A DNA stretch of 64,000 nucleotides from Clusia tigrina (GCA_920105625.2 OV050030.1:352284425-352348424), one strand, 5' to 3'; shown: positions 35,859-47,672, counted from the stretch's first letter. The notes: generated from the sequence alone by a model not told the origin. Made by a program: numbers and translations.

Positions 35859-36848
35859 ATGCCAAAAATAAAAGGTGAAAGACTAAAAACAAATAAATCT
35901 CCGTATTCAAGTGCAGTGTCATTAAGCGAACCAAGTATACGTGAGGTGCTTCCAAGCCCTAGCATAGGAACCCCAAGTGCAGCAACCAACAATGAAACAA
36001 CAATGGCTTTCACCCTGAGCACAAGCGAAATGCTTAAAGAAGCCCAACGTATACAAGAATTTTGTGGTGATGGAACATATGCGCTAACATCTTTTCTACG
36101 TGAAGTTGAACTTATCTTGCCTTTGATCAGCGGTGAAGCCGGGGCAAGAGAATACATGTTTCAAAGGATAGTGATAAATAAAATACAAGGACCAGCCCTA
36201 GACGTGGTGACAACCCTGGGTACAGCAGCTACGTGGAACGACATCAGAGCAGCCCTCGTCCAGAACTACGGTGTACAGGAAACATATCATAACCTCTATC
36301 AGAAAGCGTTTTCCGCAAAAAATGATAACGTAAGAGAATATTTTAATTATTTAAGAAATATATTATCTAGAATTAATGAAAAATTTTAATACGACCAAAA
36401 TAAACCCACCGAATTCAGCCCACAAAATATTGAATCGGTTATATTAAAAACATATTTACATAACATAGATACGAATCTGGCCTCAATTGTACTTAATATA
36501 AATATAAACAATCTAAGGGAGACATATATTATATTAGAAACAAGCGGCTTAATTAGAGACCAAAACATTAGGAAAACCATTAGCTCACAAATAAATAGCA
36601 ATTTCAGTCAGTTAAGGCAAAATAAACATAATTCAAGACAAAGCAGCTATAATTCAAATCAGCCTAGATATAACAACTACAACTCAGTACAACCTACACA
36701 AATGTCTTACAATTCAGGTAACTTTATGCAAAATAATTACAATCCCAGTCAACCTAGACAAAATAATTACAACTTAGGACAGGCTACAAGGATTTATGAA
36801 AATTCAGGTAACTTCGGTCGAAGCAACTATAACTCAAGGACGATTTAG
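35859..36848 (+). pseudogene. gag: ErrB copy 1 gag, one premature stop
   Basis: Starts MPKIKGERLKTNKSPYSS. The capsid-like core has LSTSEMLKEAQRIQEFCGDG, LTSFLREVELILPLI, GPALDVVTTLGTAATWND and YFNYLRNILSRINEKF. TAA follows at 36387-36389, then the same frame stays open to 36848. The second half is built of imperfect Asn/Tyr/Gln-rich repeats (SVQPTQMSYNSGNFMQNNYN). The premature stop is identical in copies 2 and 3. A loss of about 29 bp near the end (shared with copy 2) shifts the frame before the MDIDH motif. Confidence 0.88.
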
Positions 36849-37995
36849 ACAAAATAATAGGGACATTTTAGAACCTATGGACATTGACCATGTAGAGGAA
36901 GATGTAAATTTTCATTTGAGCCCCTGAAAACGTATCTACCGATAGTCGAACTAGATATAGATAACAACACGATCAAATGTCTTGTAGATAGAGGATCTTC
37001 CATCTATTAAATGAAAGTATGCTACCAGAGTATAAGAGACAGCCCCTAAAACAACCCATAGCTTGTAGGTCACTAAATGGACAGATAAACATAGATACAG
37101 AAATAATCACCCCCCTACCAAAAGATTTTAAAGAAGATGCTCTTATGGCATGAAAACTAACAAAGTTTAAAGGAAAATGTTTTGACGCAATAATAGAACA
37201 AAATCTATTAAAACCATTAAAAGCCATAATTAATATGGAGAACAATACACTAACAATAAACAACAATTCGATGAGATTCCTTGGGTCCTGTCCGTATCGA
37301 ACTGCTGAAATTTACCAACTGGAACCCATCTCTCGAATTCAGAGAGTTATTTAAAGACCTTAACCCTAAAGAGGAAAAGGAATTGAAAAAATTAATTGCA
37401 TCCAATAAAGATCTGTTTTTTCGCGAAGGCGACCAACTAACAAATACGTCCGCCATACAACATGAAATAATAACTACAGTAAATACTCCGACCTACTCCA
37501 AGATCTATAGATACCCACAGGTGCACGAACAGGAGATTAAGATACAAATCAACGATATGCTAAAGCAACGTATTATAAGAGAAAGGAACTCTCCCTACAA
37601 TAGCCCACTCTGGATCATTCCAAAGAAGCCAGACAATTCAGGGAAAAATAAATGGAGGATCGTGATAGAGTATAGAAAGCTAAACGACATAACCATAAAC
37701 GACAAATTCCCCATACGCCATACATAGACGGAATTCTCGACAAACTGGGACGACCCCAATATTTCACCACACTATACCTAGCAAAAAGTTTTCACCAAAT
37801 ACTAGTGAAGGAGGAAAATAGGAAAAAGACAGCGTTTTCTACACCACTGGGACATTACGAGTATACTCGCATGCCTTTCGGACTGAAAAACGCCCCATCC
37901 ACTTTCCAACGGCTAATGAATTATGTCCTGAAGGACTATATAAACATTATCTGCCTAGTATACATGGAAGATATACTTATCTTTAGTACCTCAAT
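36849..37995 (+). pseudogene. pol: ErrB copy 1 pol: protease and RT 5' part
   Basis: The MDIDHVEEDVNFH motif is followed in other frames by the protease, where the active site reads CLVDRGSS instead of DTG/DSG. RT starts at 37281-37727 ([31 protein letters not shown]) and continues at 37805-37999 ([28 protein letters not shown]), with the catalytic YMDD changed to YMED. The copy ends at the Cr1F insertion and resumes at 42430. At least four frame changes or stops. Confidence 0.87.
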
Positions 37996-38132
37996 TTAAT
38001 TTAATTTATTTAATTTATTTAATCATACAATAAGTTTTAAAAACTTATGCTGTACATTTAACTTAGTCACAATTGTAACTTAAATTAAAAACTTAAAGCT
38101 AAAATTAAAATTAAAATTAATACTATTGACAA

Positions 38133-41100
38133 TTATTTAGAAAATAACGAACAAATATAACAGAAAACAAGAAAAATATTTAAAAAATAAAAAAGAAAGA
38201 GGGCAGTAGAACTTGGAAGGAAAAGACAAGAAATAAAGCGTAAGGAGTTACTACGAAAATAAAGATAAATAAGATGCTTGAAGTTGTTGTGATTCACAAT
38301 ATTTTTGAAATCATTAGGTAATGAGTTCCATAGTCTAGTGGTGCCAACGAAAAACATTCTAGCCGAGTTTCGGAACATAAACCTCGGTATAATGAGATTA
38401 TTGCAACGATGCGACAGGCTGAAGCGCAACTTGTCATAAAGTTATAGCGGAGCCTTAGAGTATATTAATTTATGCATAAATATACAATTTGTTGCCTTTA
38501 AATAGCTCTCAATATCGCAACCCAGAACCATTTTACTCCAAGATGAGATCTGGTCAAATTTGCGCAAGCCATACACATAACGAGTAGCATTATTGAAGGC
38601 CACTCGCAGCTTATGTGAAGACCGAGAGTCCAAACCACTATACACCACCTCAGAGTAGGTAATAATAGGCACAAGCAATTGCACAACCAACCTGCGCCTG
38701 GTTTCAACGGGAGTAAATCGAGCAGACATCCTCAAACAGCGCAGAGTCATATACATTCTGCAAACCACATGATTGATATGATCCGAGCAAGTCAATGACG
38801 AGTTCAAATGAAACCAAAGCACAACGGTCTTGTTAACAAGTGTAAGGCGGCAACCAGCAATAAACATCGGAGGGATTTCGGTAAAAAGTATATTGTCTTT
38901 GTAAATAGGCAGAACAAAAGATTTCGCCGGATTTAGACACAGATCATTGCTGCGAGGCCAACCACTAAGAATATCAAGGTCCTCATTAAGTCTACAAACC
39001 ACATCATCCATAAGGCCTACCCTGCGTGACAGATATAACTGAATGTCATCGGCATAAGCATGTATCACTCCATTACAGTCAAGTGAAAAAATGTCATTGA
39101 TGAACATACTGAAAAGCAGTGGTCCAAGAATTGAACCCTGTGGGACCCCAGAAAAAACTGGCCTACAATCAGAGAAGATATCACCAATCTTCACTCGCTG
39201 AGATCTACCACTCAAATAGCTCGTCATAAGAAGCAAGGCATTGCCAGAAAAACCAAAATAAGTCTTTAACTTAAAACATAATAGTCTATGGTTGGCACTA
39301 TCGAAAGCCTTGGAAAGGTCCAATAAACAGAGTAGAGTTACTTGGTCATCATCAAATGAAATTCGAATATCATCAACAACTTTCAACATAATAGTCTATG
39401 GTTGACACTATCGAAAGCCTTGGAAAGGTCCAATAAACAGAGTAGAGTTACTTGGTCATCATCAAATGAATTTCGAATATCAGCAACAACTTTCAGCATA
39501 ACAGTCGAGCAGCTATGACCCTTACGAAAACCAGACTGTAGTGGTGCCAGCAGCTTAAACTCATTCAAGTGTCGAGATATCTGATCAGCCATAAGCGACT
39601 CACACACCTTAGAAAGACATGAAAGCAAACTAATGGGCCGAAAATCACTAGGAGCAGCGGCTGATGCCTTTTTTGCAACCGGCACAACTGTCGCTAATTT
39701 CCATAGACTTGGGAAGCACGAAGTGGTAAAACAGTGATTTATAATGTGAGTTAATGGACTCAACACAAACGGAATAATTAATTTTATAAACCTAATAAAG
39801 ACTCCATCAGGACCTACAGCGTTAGATTTTATCCGCATAATCCCTCTGTGTACATCACACTCACCAACTGCATGAAACTCAAATGAACTTTGACAGACAA
39901 GTCCATCAACCACAGACAGCTCACACTCACTAGAATTCTTAGGGGGAAACACATTCAGGAAATGATTATTTAATTCATTCGGTTCCACTAAAAAATCAGT
40001 ACTATCCTTGCCATGAACTCCAAACCGTTTTGGATTCCTCCATAATTGCTTAGATGGAAGAGATGCATCAAGCTTAGCGGAGAAATAATTTTTCTTTGCT
40101 AGCCTCTCATCAGCTACAGCCTCATTACGAGCCAGCCTGTAAGAATCCCAATTCTGATCGATTGGAAATTTTATCCATCTAACATGCAACCTGTTCCTTT
40201 TCTTAAGATGCTGCTTCACTAGCGCGTCAAACCAAGGACACGCTTTATTTTTTACTTGAATAGTGCGAATCGGGACATATGTGTTGAAAACATCACAGAT
40301 CCGACTCACAAAACCGTTCAACTTCTGATCAATGCCGCTAGAAAACCAGCAGTCATCCCATCTTAGTTGGGAAAGCTCCCTAAACAAAGAAGTCAAGTCA
40401 ATGGACTTATAGTCACGATACGAGATAGAGGTAGTATTCATTTTTCGACCAATATTAACATTTAGTGTACAGAATATCAGGTCATGATCAGAAATAAAAG
40501 TGAGCTGATCAAAGATAAACAGCATTGATATGTCAGATATTATAAAGAGGTCAAGTAAGCTAGGACCAGCATTATTTGCAAATCTAGTAGGCATAATGGA
40601 GTTCACAACAGAGAGGCCAGACGCACTAATAAGGTCACGAAGTTTATCCGAAACAGCATCAGCAGAGAGCAGATTTATATTAAAATCCCCACACACAATA
40701 TAGTAGTCATAGTCAATTACCCGCAACGACAAATCAGAGAAAAACGGCTCAACACTGTGACATTTATTAGGGTTATACACACATGAAACCATGACTTTAG
40801 AATTATTGTCAGATATTTCCAGATTTAAGAACTCAACTGCGGTGCCATCAGACCTATTTACGATTTTTACGTTTCGAAAAGTTTTAACAAAAATAGCAAC
40901 ACCACCTCCTTTTCGGCCGACTCTATCATTCCTAAAAAGTTTGTAAGTGGGTATATTAAAATATAGGTCACTAGCTCCACTCCCAAACCAAGTTTCAGAC
41001 ACACAAATCACATCAACAGAAGAATCAGCTAAAATGTACCTCACATAATCAAGTTTGGAAGAGTTAAGACTTCTAGCATTAAAATGTACAATTTTTAAGC

Positions 41101-41218
41101 CACAACGCTGTTTGGACAATACATCAACCAATACCTTATGATTACCACTAGCACCACCACAGAACTCAAAGCCCGAAATAGTAATAAGCAGCAGCCACAA
41201 CAACAGAAAGCAAATCAA
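38133..41218 (-). pseudogene. Cr1F ORF2: endonuclease and RT, broken by a 110-bp duplication
   Basis: The endonuclease has LKIVHFNARSLNSSKLDYVR, VICVSETWF, YYIVCGDFNINLL and ISDHDLIFC. RT has SDFRPISLLSCLSKVCESLM, QSGFRKGHSCSTV, LLDLSKAFDSVNH, FSGVPQGSILGPLLF and HAYADDIQLYLS. After the first LLDLSKAFDSVNHRLLC the sequence of 39278-39387 is repeated as 39388-39497 and shifts the frame, so the protein restarts at MLKVVDDIR. A stop near 38440 separates the final CR1-type C-terminal region (RMFFVGTTRLWNSLPNDFKN). The N-terminal FLLLWLLLITISGF could be an artefact of reading upstream of the true start. Confidence 0.9.
39278..39497 (-). repeat. 110-bp tandem duplication in Cr1F RT
   Basis: Two adjacent copies starting ATAATAGTCTATGGTTG, differing at a few bases (GGCAC/GACAC, AAATTC/AATTTC, ATCATC/ATCAGC). 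110 is not a multiple of three. Confidence 0.92.
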
Positions 41219-41353
41219 ATGTATAGAAAGAAGTGGGAGAATAGATATACCTATATGAAAAGTAAAGAGTTAAAAATATATAAAAGAATAAAGTAATAAA
41301 AAGAAGAAAACTTATAGCTAAGTTTGAAATAAACATAAGGAATGAACACAACA

Positions 41354-42301
41354 TTATTGTAAATTAGTAGCTGCTGGTGCGCCAACGAGCGAATCCACGG
41401 CCTCTTTGTTCGTAACCAGTTTCGCTTCAGAATCTCGGTTCACTCGAACATAAACCATGCCTCGCATGGAGAATGCAGAAGTCAACAGCCGCTGCCGCCT
41501 AAGCCTCGATGCATACTGCATAATTACCCAATTGCTCTTAGTTAGGCTCTCATGTACAAATACGGGAGTTTGTCCGCCGACACCGATATCAGAGAGTAAG
41601 ATGGATCTCTTCTTCTCCTTGCAGAACCCAGCAATAGCCCGAAAGAGATTATTTCTTTATTGTGCCGTTTGCAGTCTCACCAAAACCGCCGCAGCCCCAT
41701 TTTGAGACTGGCTACGGTTCGAGCGCAGACGGAATACTTCCCGAACCCGTGGCGAGTCACATTTGACCAATTGACAGATTTTATTAAATGTATCACCCAA
41801 CCTCTCACTCTCGGTCTCAGGTATTCCATTAATTAATATATCCGTTGAGACAGCATCACCTTCAAATTTTTCCACTTGGGATTGCAGAGAGTGCACATTT
41901 GACTTCAGTGTTTCAACCTCCGTGATGGCTCGCTCAATTGCCGACACTCTAGCCTCAATTTGCCTAAAATCTCTCTTGATATTAGACAGCTCACCGGCCA
42001 ACTCACTCATTTTCTGCATAACACGATCCTCAAGCAGCTTCACAGACCCATTAAGCTTTGTGAAAATGCTCTCTTCGAGCTTAACCAACCGCTCATCCCA
42101 TGCAGCCAGCAAACCAGAGTCAGAGAGCCTATCTGCAGTTGCTTTGTTCGCATTTGGTGTTGAGTGCAAACTTGGCGCCAAATTTTGATTCTCTCTCCTT
42201 TGTGCTGCCTGTCTTGTTGCCAATGACATTTTTGCAAAAACTGGATTTTTTATTTTATATCGACTATACAGAAAGAAAAAACTCAACACAAACACCGACA
42301 C
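41354..42301 (-). pseudogene. Cr1F ORF1, one premature stop
   Basis: About 315 codons. Around residues 60-145 is a coiled coil (KLEESIFTKLNGSVKLLEDR, IEARVSAIERAITEVETL). An RRM-like part follows (STDILINGIPETESERLGDT, REVFRLRSN, AAVLVRLQTAQ). TAA at 41657-41659 interrupts it; the same frame then continues RNNLFRAIAGFCKEKKRSIL to VGAPAATNLQ. This is the RNA-binding/chaperone protein layout of CR1- and L1-type ORF1. The first 24 residues (FVLSFFFLYSRYK) may lie upstream of the true start MSLATRQAAQ. Confidence 0.85.
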
Positions 42302-42429
42302 TCAGTCACAACTTCAAGCTTTAGGAGGCGAATTAACAGATCAATATATCTGGCAGATAGCATAAAAACCGCTCTCAACTCGTTAGCACCAAAAACACGT
42401 CTACTCACTATGACTCATTAGTACTAAAT

Positions 42430-42786
42430 GGAGGAACATATGGAAAACATTAAAAAAGTATTTAACATGCTAAGAAAACATAATCTGAGGATACAATTTG
42501 ATAAATGCAAATTCTTTGCAAAACAGACCAAATTCTTGGGGCATGTCTTGACCCACCAAGGAGTTAAGCCTAACCCGCAAAAAGTAGAAGAGATCTTAAA
42601 ATTAAAACTACCCACCACCCCAAAACAAACAAAATCATTTCTCGGCGCCACAGGGTAGCACCGCAAATTCATTAAAGATTATTCCAAGGTAGCACAACCA
42701 CAAATGAAATATCTAAAGAAGTGTGCCAAAATAAATATCAATGACCCAAGTTATATTAAGCTTATGAAAAAACCACTTGTTATTTT
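42430..42786 (+). pseudogene. pol: ErrB copy 1 RT, remainder after Cr1F
   Basis: Resumes the RT thumb/connection: FAKQTKFLGHVLTHQGVKPN and PKQTKSFLGATG, a TAG where copy 2 also has TAG, then RKFIKDYSKVAQP. The match to pol ends near 42786, at the same point as copy 2. Confidence 0.87.
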
Positions 42787-42874
42787 ACTTAATTGAGCTC
42801 AAGAGATTACTGGGAATTATGCGATGCATGTGTACAAAATATATTTGGACGCACAATACAGACATACATATGTA

Positions 42875-42888
<14 letters not shown>

Positions 42889-42953
<65 letters not shown>
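42889..42953. repeat. (TA)n microsatellite in spacer unit 1
   Basis: About 65 bases of TA at the left edge of R1H. Unit 2 has only a short ATATATATAT tract here. Confidence 0.95.
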
Positions 42954-42960
<7 letters not shown>

Positions 42961-43466
42961 AGGAGGCGTTGGGCCTATACTACGGCGAAAGTACGCACGA
43001 GCTGAGTGCGGAAGATCGCGTAGCAGGCATTAGGCAAAGCACCATACAGGAGTGGCAAGCCCGATGGGATGCATCCGAAAAGGGCCGTTGGACGAGGAGG
43101 TTGATCCCTGATCGCTGGATGGATAGGTCGCATGGCGAGCTGAACTATCACGTCACACAGCTGCTGACCGGGCACGGAGGTTTCCGGGCGTACCTACACA
43201 GGTTCCGGCTGGAGGAATCCCCCTGCTGCGATAATTGTGGAGGCACGGAGCCCGAGGACGTGGAACATGTCCTTTTTTCATGTCCACGATACAACGGTGC
43301 CAGAGCGGTACTGCAAAGAGTCTGCGGAGAACCTGTGACACCGGACAACGTCGTGCATTATATGCTCGAGTGCCCGGAGAAATGGGACGTGGTGTGTGAC
43401 ACCTCGGCCGCAATTATGCGAGACCTCCGCCACTTGGAGTGGCGGCGACGTTCAGGGAATCAATAG
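42961..43466 (+). pseudogene. R1H ORF2 C-terminal fragment
   Basis: An open frame of about 168 codons entering from the truncation point: RRLIPDRWMDRSHGELNYHV, TQLLTGHGGFRAYLHRF and the CCHC-type finger CCDNCGGTEPEDVEHVLFSC, then PRYNGARAVLQRVCG, ending GNQ. This is the conserved post-RT zinc-finger domain of R1-clade ORF2 proteins, the very part missing from R1G. It has no start codon of its own. Confidence 0.88.
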
Positions 43467-43644
43467 GACGTTGACCAACCCACTCCCAGACGAAGTATTG
43501 CTTAACGGCTATGTACCGTCTGGGAGGCGTCTGAGGAGGTGGTTTTAGTGGGTAAGAGCCCTACACTACTGGTACGAGAGCGCCCAGTGTCTGTTTGCAG
43601 ATTTCCACCTCCGAATCAATAAAAAATAAAATTAAATAAAAAAA
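42961..43644 (+). mobile_element. R1H: 5'-truncated R1-clade element (3' end only)
   Basis: About 684 bp flanked by TATATATAGACACA on both sides (target duplication of about 15 bp). It holds the end of ORF2, a 3' UTR with GAGGAGGTGGTTTTAGTGGG and an A-rich tail AATAAAAAATAAAATTAAATAAAAAAA. The same GGTTTTAGTGG 3'-UTR motif occurs at the R1G 3' end. Only unit 1 has it. Confidence 0.85.
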
Positions 43645-44586
43645 TATATATATAGACACACATATATTCAACTTATATCTACATAAGTATGCTCTAAGAA
43701 TACCTGTGGCGCTGTTCATACTTGCACTTATTCGGGCTCTTGCCATTATTGCACCTCGCCTCAGCACTGATCTTCCATTCCTAGCTCACGTCTCGTATTT
43801 CCTTCTTCATAGCACATCACTACCGCACTGCTCCTTGACACTCTCGTACTGCTCCACTGCCACTCTCGCAATGCTCGATTGGCACTGCCGCACTACTCCA
43901 TTGGCACAACCGCACAGCTCCTTTGTCAGAAACGAACTGAACTTCCTAACACTCGCTGAACCTATTTTCGCTATGTGCGAAACTCAAACGCATGGTTGCA
44001 TTTGATACAGTCCCCGCGAGCAATAGAAGGACCTCCTGTCTTTGCTTTCATAAAGTCGCCCTCTATTCGCTCGGCGCAATTGGAAGCACGTATATCTTCT
44101 GAAGAGGCCATGTCAGACGGTTTGTGGCCGTCTGCAAAAGGACTGAACATATTAACCCATCTCTGTTCCATATTAGCTCACATATTCTGCCCAAAGCCCA
44201 TTACGCTGGTGGAAAAAGTTTATTCTTGATCAGCACTAATTGACCCAGGCTTATTGTATCTCGTTCTCTGCGCCATTTTTTACGCTCTTGCAGCGTCGTC
44301 AAATATTCCTCTCTCTTCCTCTCTTCTTTTCCAGAAATGCTCAACCATTTTCTGGCGTGCTCTCCACAAACTTGCCCCTTTCCGGTTTGATTACTGCCCG
44401 CTCACGAAAGGTAAGGGGATAATCAAAGGCTCCCTTATCAAAAAGGGTCCAGGTGTAAGAGCCTGTACATCTTCCGGATCATCACTCAAGGGTGTCAACG
44501 GCCTTGAGTTTAAAATTGCTTCTATCTCTACTAGTTATCCGTAGATAGCTGCTCTTTTTTTAAAATCTTTTGCCCGACAATGCGCG

Positions 44587-45240
44587 AGTTACGTCAGCAA
44601 CGCAATTCAACGCCGCCAAAGCGACGAAAGTTCCGCCAGCAACGCAACCAAACGCTGCTTACTCGACTGGCACTCTTTTCCAATATAAAATATGAATGTA
44701 CGCAAAGGCGGAAACATATTAAGAAAAGAAACCCTCCACTTGCCGAAATGCACCAACGTCCCCATACTCACATTTCAGTTAGTTCATTTTCTCTTTCTCA
44801 CTATATTTGTGCAACTCAAGTGCATCGACACTTGACCAAATGATTATTTACGACACACGGGTAAAATTCAAACACACCAACACCAAATGCAGGTCACTTA
44901 TCATATTTCAATTGACCACTTTATTCTTTGCAACACATTCGCTTGAAAGGCATTCGTACAGCTCGAATGCAAAGACACTCAAATAAACGTCAAATTTGTG
45001 AATGAAGCCGCGATCGGAATATGGTTTGAAGTGAAACAAATTACGAGTATGGAAAGGTCTACTTTATCAATGTATTTTTTATTCAAGTATTTCTTTTGTA
45101 TTTATGTATAAGTAACGAAAAAGTTTATTTAAGAGACTGTTCGAATAGAACTTAAGTCAGTCTAAATTTTATACTCCGAAATAAAACTACATACGCTAAA
45201 CCGAAGTTTAAAAATCTTGTATTAATTTATTTTCGTAACT
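44587..45240 (+). repeat. ErrB copy 2 5' LTR, complete (654 bp)
   Basis: Perfect 7-bp inverted ends AGTTACG...CGTAACT. The ErrA target reads uninterrupted as GTGCAACTCAAGTGCATCG near 44812. It is the short form, lacking the 20-bp CCCTAATCCCC segment. Confidence 0.92.
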
Positions 45241-45249
45241 GGCGCAGTC
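45240..45249 (+). other. ErrB primer-binding site, tRNA-Ser-like
   Basis: TGGCGCAGTC, as used by the 17.6/297/ZAM group of errantiviruses. Also at 35671; mutated to TGACGCAGTC in copy 3 (60069). Confidence 0.75.
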
Positions 45250-45427
45250 ATGGAAAATATTTCTAAAGAAATATTTTATAACCAAAAGTATTTAACGGCA
45301 AACTTTACTAATCGCAGTCGTGGAAGATATCTAAAGATATATTTTAGCACCGGGAATTTTAATAACACTTAATAAAATTTTTTAAAAATCTAATTGAGAG
45401 AAATTATTTCATTCTAAGTGCTTCTGA

Positions 45428-46417
45428 ATGCCAAAAATAAAAGGTGAAAGACTAAAAACAAATAAATCTCCGTATTCAAGTGCAGTGTCAGTAAGCGAAC
45501 CAAGTATACGTGAGGTGCTTCCCAGCCCTAGCATAGGAACCCCAAGTGCAGCAACCAACAACGAAACAACAATGGCTTTCACCCTGAGCACAAGCGAAAT
45601 GCTTAAAGAAGCCCAACGTATACAAGAATTTCGTGGTGATGGAACATATGCGCTAACATCTTTTCTACGTGAAGTTGAACTTATCTTGCCAATGATCAGC
45701 GGTGAAGCCGGGGCAAGAGAATACACGTTTCAAAGGATAGTGATAAATAAAATACAAGGACCAGCCCTAGACGTGGTGACAACCCTAGGTACAGCAGCTA
45801 CGTGGAACGACATCAGAGCAGCCCTCGTCCAGAACTACGGTTTACAGGAAACATATCATAACCTCTGTCAGAAAGCGTTTTCCGCAAAAAATTATAACGT
45901 AAGAGAATATTTTAATTATTTAAGAAATATATTATCTAGAATTAATGAAAAATTTTAATACGATCAAAATAAACCCACCGAATTCAGCCCAGAAAATAAT
46001 GAATCGGTTATATTAAAAACATTTTTACATAATATAGATACGAATCTGGCCTCAATTGTGCTTAATAGAAATATATACAATCTAAGGGAGACATATATTA
46101 TATTAGAAACAAACGGCTTAATTAGAGACCAAAACATTAGGAAAACCATTAGCTCACAAAAAAATAGCAATTTCAGTCAGTTAAGGCAAAATAAACATAA
46201 TTCAAGACAAAGCAGCTATAATTCAAATCAGCCTAGATATAACAACTACAACTCAGTACAACCTACACAAATGTCTTACAATTCAGGTAACTTTATGCAA
46301 AATAATTACAATCCCAGTCAACCTAGACAAAATAATTACAACTTAGGACAGGCTACAAGGATTTATGAAAATTCAGGTAACTTCGGTCGAAGCAACTATA
46401 ACTCAAGGACGATTTAG
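45428..46417 (+). pseudogene. gag: ErrB copy 2 gag, one premature stop
   Basis: Same protein as copy 1 with a few substitutions. TAA at 45956-45958 after NEKF, then the frame is open through the NNYN/QPRQN repeat tail to TAG at 46415-46417. It shares the late roughly 29-bp deletion with copy 1. Codons 77-176 carry the capsid-like region. Confidence 0.88.
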
Positions 46418-47672
46418 ACAAAATAATAAGGACATTTTAGAACCTATGGACATTGACCATGTAGAGGAAGATGTAAATTTTCATACAAAGTTTAAAGGAA
46501 AATGTTTTGACGCAATAATAGGACAAAATCTATTAAAACCATTAAAAGCCATAATTAATATGGAAAACAACACACTAACAATAAACAACAATTCGATGAG
46601 ATTCCTTGGGTCCTGTCCGTATCGAACTGAGGAAATTTACCAACTGGAACCCATCGATGATTGTTCTCTCGAATTCAGAGAGATTTTTAAAGACCTTAAC
46701 CCTAAAGAGGAAGAGGAATTGACAAAATTAATTGCATCCAATAAAGATCTGTGTTTTCGCGAAGGCGACCAACTAACAAATACGTCCGCCATACAACATG
46801 AAATAATAACTACAGTAAATACTCCGACCTACTCCAAGATCTATAGATACCCACAGGTGCACGAACAAGAGATTAAGACACAAATCAACGATATGCTAAA
46901 GCAACGTATTATGAGAGAATGCAACTCTCCCTACAATAGCCCACTCTGGATCGTTCCAAAGAAGCCAGACAATTCAGGGAAAAAGAAATGGAGAATCGTG
47001 ATAAAGTATAGAAAGCTAAACGACACATACCGCACATAGACGGAATTCTCGACAAACAGGGACGAGTCCAATATTTCACCACACTAGACGTAGCAAAGGT
47101 TTTCACCAAATACTAGTGAAGGAGGAAAATAAGAAAAAGACAGCGATTTCTACACCACTGGGATATTACGAGTATATCCGCATGTCTTTCGGACTGAAAA
47201 ACGCCCCACCCACTTTCCAACGGCTAATGAATTATGTCCTGAAGGACTATATAAACATTATCTGCCTAGTATACATGGATGATATACTTATCTTTAGTAC
47301 CTCAATCGAAGAACATGTGGAAAACATCAAAAAAGCATTCAACAGACTAAGAAAACATAATCTGAAGATACAATTTGACAAATGCAAATACTTTGCAAAA
47401 CAGACCAAATTCCTGGGGCATGTCTTGACCCACCAAGGAGTTAAGCCTAACCCGCAAAAAGTAGAAGAGATCTTAAAATTAAAACTACCCACCACCCCAA
47501 AACAAATAAAATCATTTCTATGTGCCACAGGGTAGTACCGCAAATTCATTAAAGATTATTCCAAGGTAGCACAACCACTAACGAAATATCTAAAGAAGGG
47601 TGCCAAAATAAATATCAATGACCCAAGTTATATTAAGCTTATGAAAAAACCACTTGTTATTTTACTTAATTG
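46365..47672 (+). pseudogene. pol: ErrB copy 2 pol remnant (RT)
   Basis: The protease is lost: about 250 bp are deleted between NFH and TKFKGKCFDAIIG. RT starts at 46660 (FREIFKDLNPKEEEELTKLI, INDMLKQRIMRECNSPYNSP, WRIVIKYRKLN), loses a few bases near 47025, and resumes 47116-47535 with MSFGLKNAPPTFQR and an intact-looking [18 protein letters not shown] then interrupts ATG-YRKFIKDYS. It ends near 47672 with no RNase H or integrase. Confidence 0.87.

Larger units (their letters stand above)
37996..42418 (-). mobile_element. Cr1F: CR1-like non-LTR retrotransposon in ErrB copy 1 RT
   Basis: 4.4 kb on the minus strand, splitting ErrB RT right after FSTS. Flanks TAGTACCTCAAT (37984-37995) and TAGTACTAAAT (42419-42429) are probably an 11-12-bp target duplication with later changes. 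The 3' end is an AAATT-type A/T repeat tail. It has ORF1 with coiled coil, ORF2 with endonuclease and RT, and no RNase H, as expected for CR1-type elements. Copy 2 of ErrB has the empty site. Confidence 0.88.
35341..42786 (+). mobile_element. ErrB copy 1: errantivirus-type Gypsy element, truncated, holding Cr1F
   Basis: Internal region: leader, gag, protease-RT; then cut near 42786 at the same point as copy 2, before RNase H. The tRNA-Ser-like PBS (TGGCGCAGTC), LTR ends AGTTACG...CGTAACT and CGCG-type flanks suggest the ZAM/17.6/297 side of the errantiviruses. Its 5' LTR half lies before ErrA copy 1 at 22686. Confidence 0.9.
42787..44586. other. Spacer unit 1 between ErrB copies 1 and 2
   Basis: Begins GATTACTGGGAATTATGCG, carries (TA)n and R1H, then about 940 bp matching spacer unit 2 (47673-48470), and ends CCCGACAATGCGCG at the ErrB LTR. 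It contains about 240 bp (44284-44521) missing in unit 2. ORFs up to 99 codons occur on both strands, but none has a recognisable motif. The origin (host DNA or unknown element) is unresolved. Confidence 0.6.
44587..47672 (+). mobile_element. ErrB copy 2, truncated
   Basis: Complete 5' LTR, leader, gag and pol through the RT connection; cut at the same junction as copy 1. No ErrA and no Cr1F, so it shows both empty sites. Flank ...TGCGCG precedes the LTR. Confidence 0.9.

Noticed and set aside
43706..44229. ORFs of 60-99 codons on both strands in the spacer units (43706-44005, 43975-44229, 43971-44171 and their copies)
   Set aside because: No motif or codon bias that I can see; overlapping frames on both strands are open to a similar extent, as in non-coding DNA.
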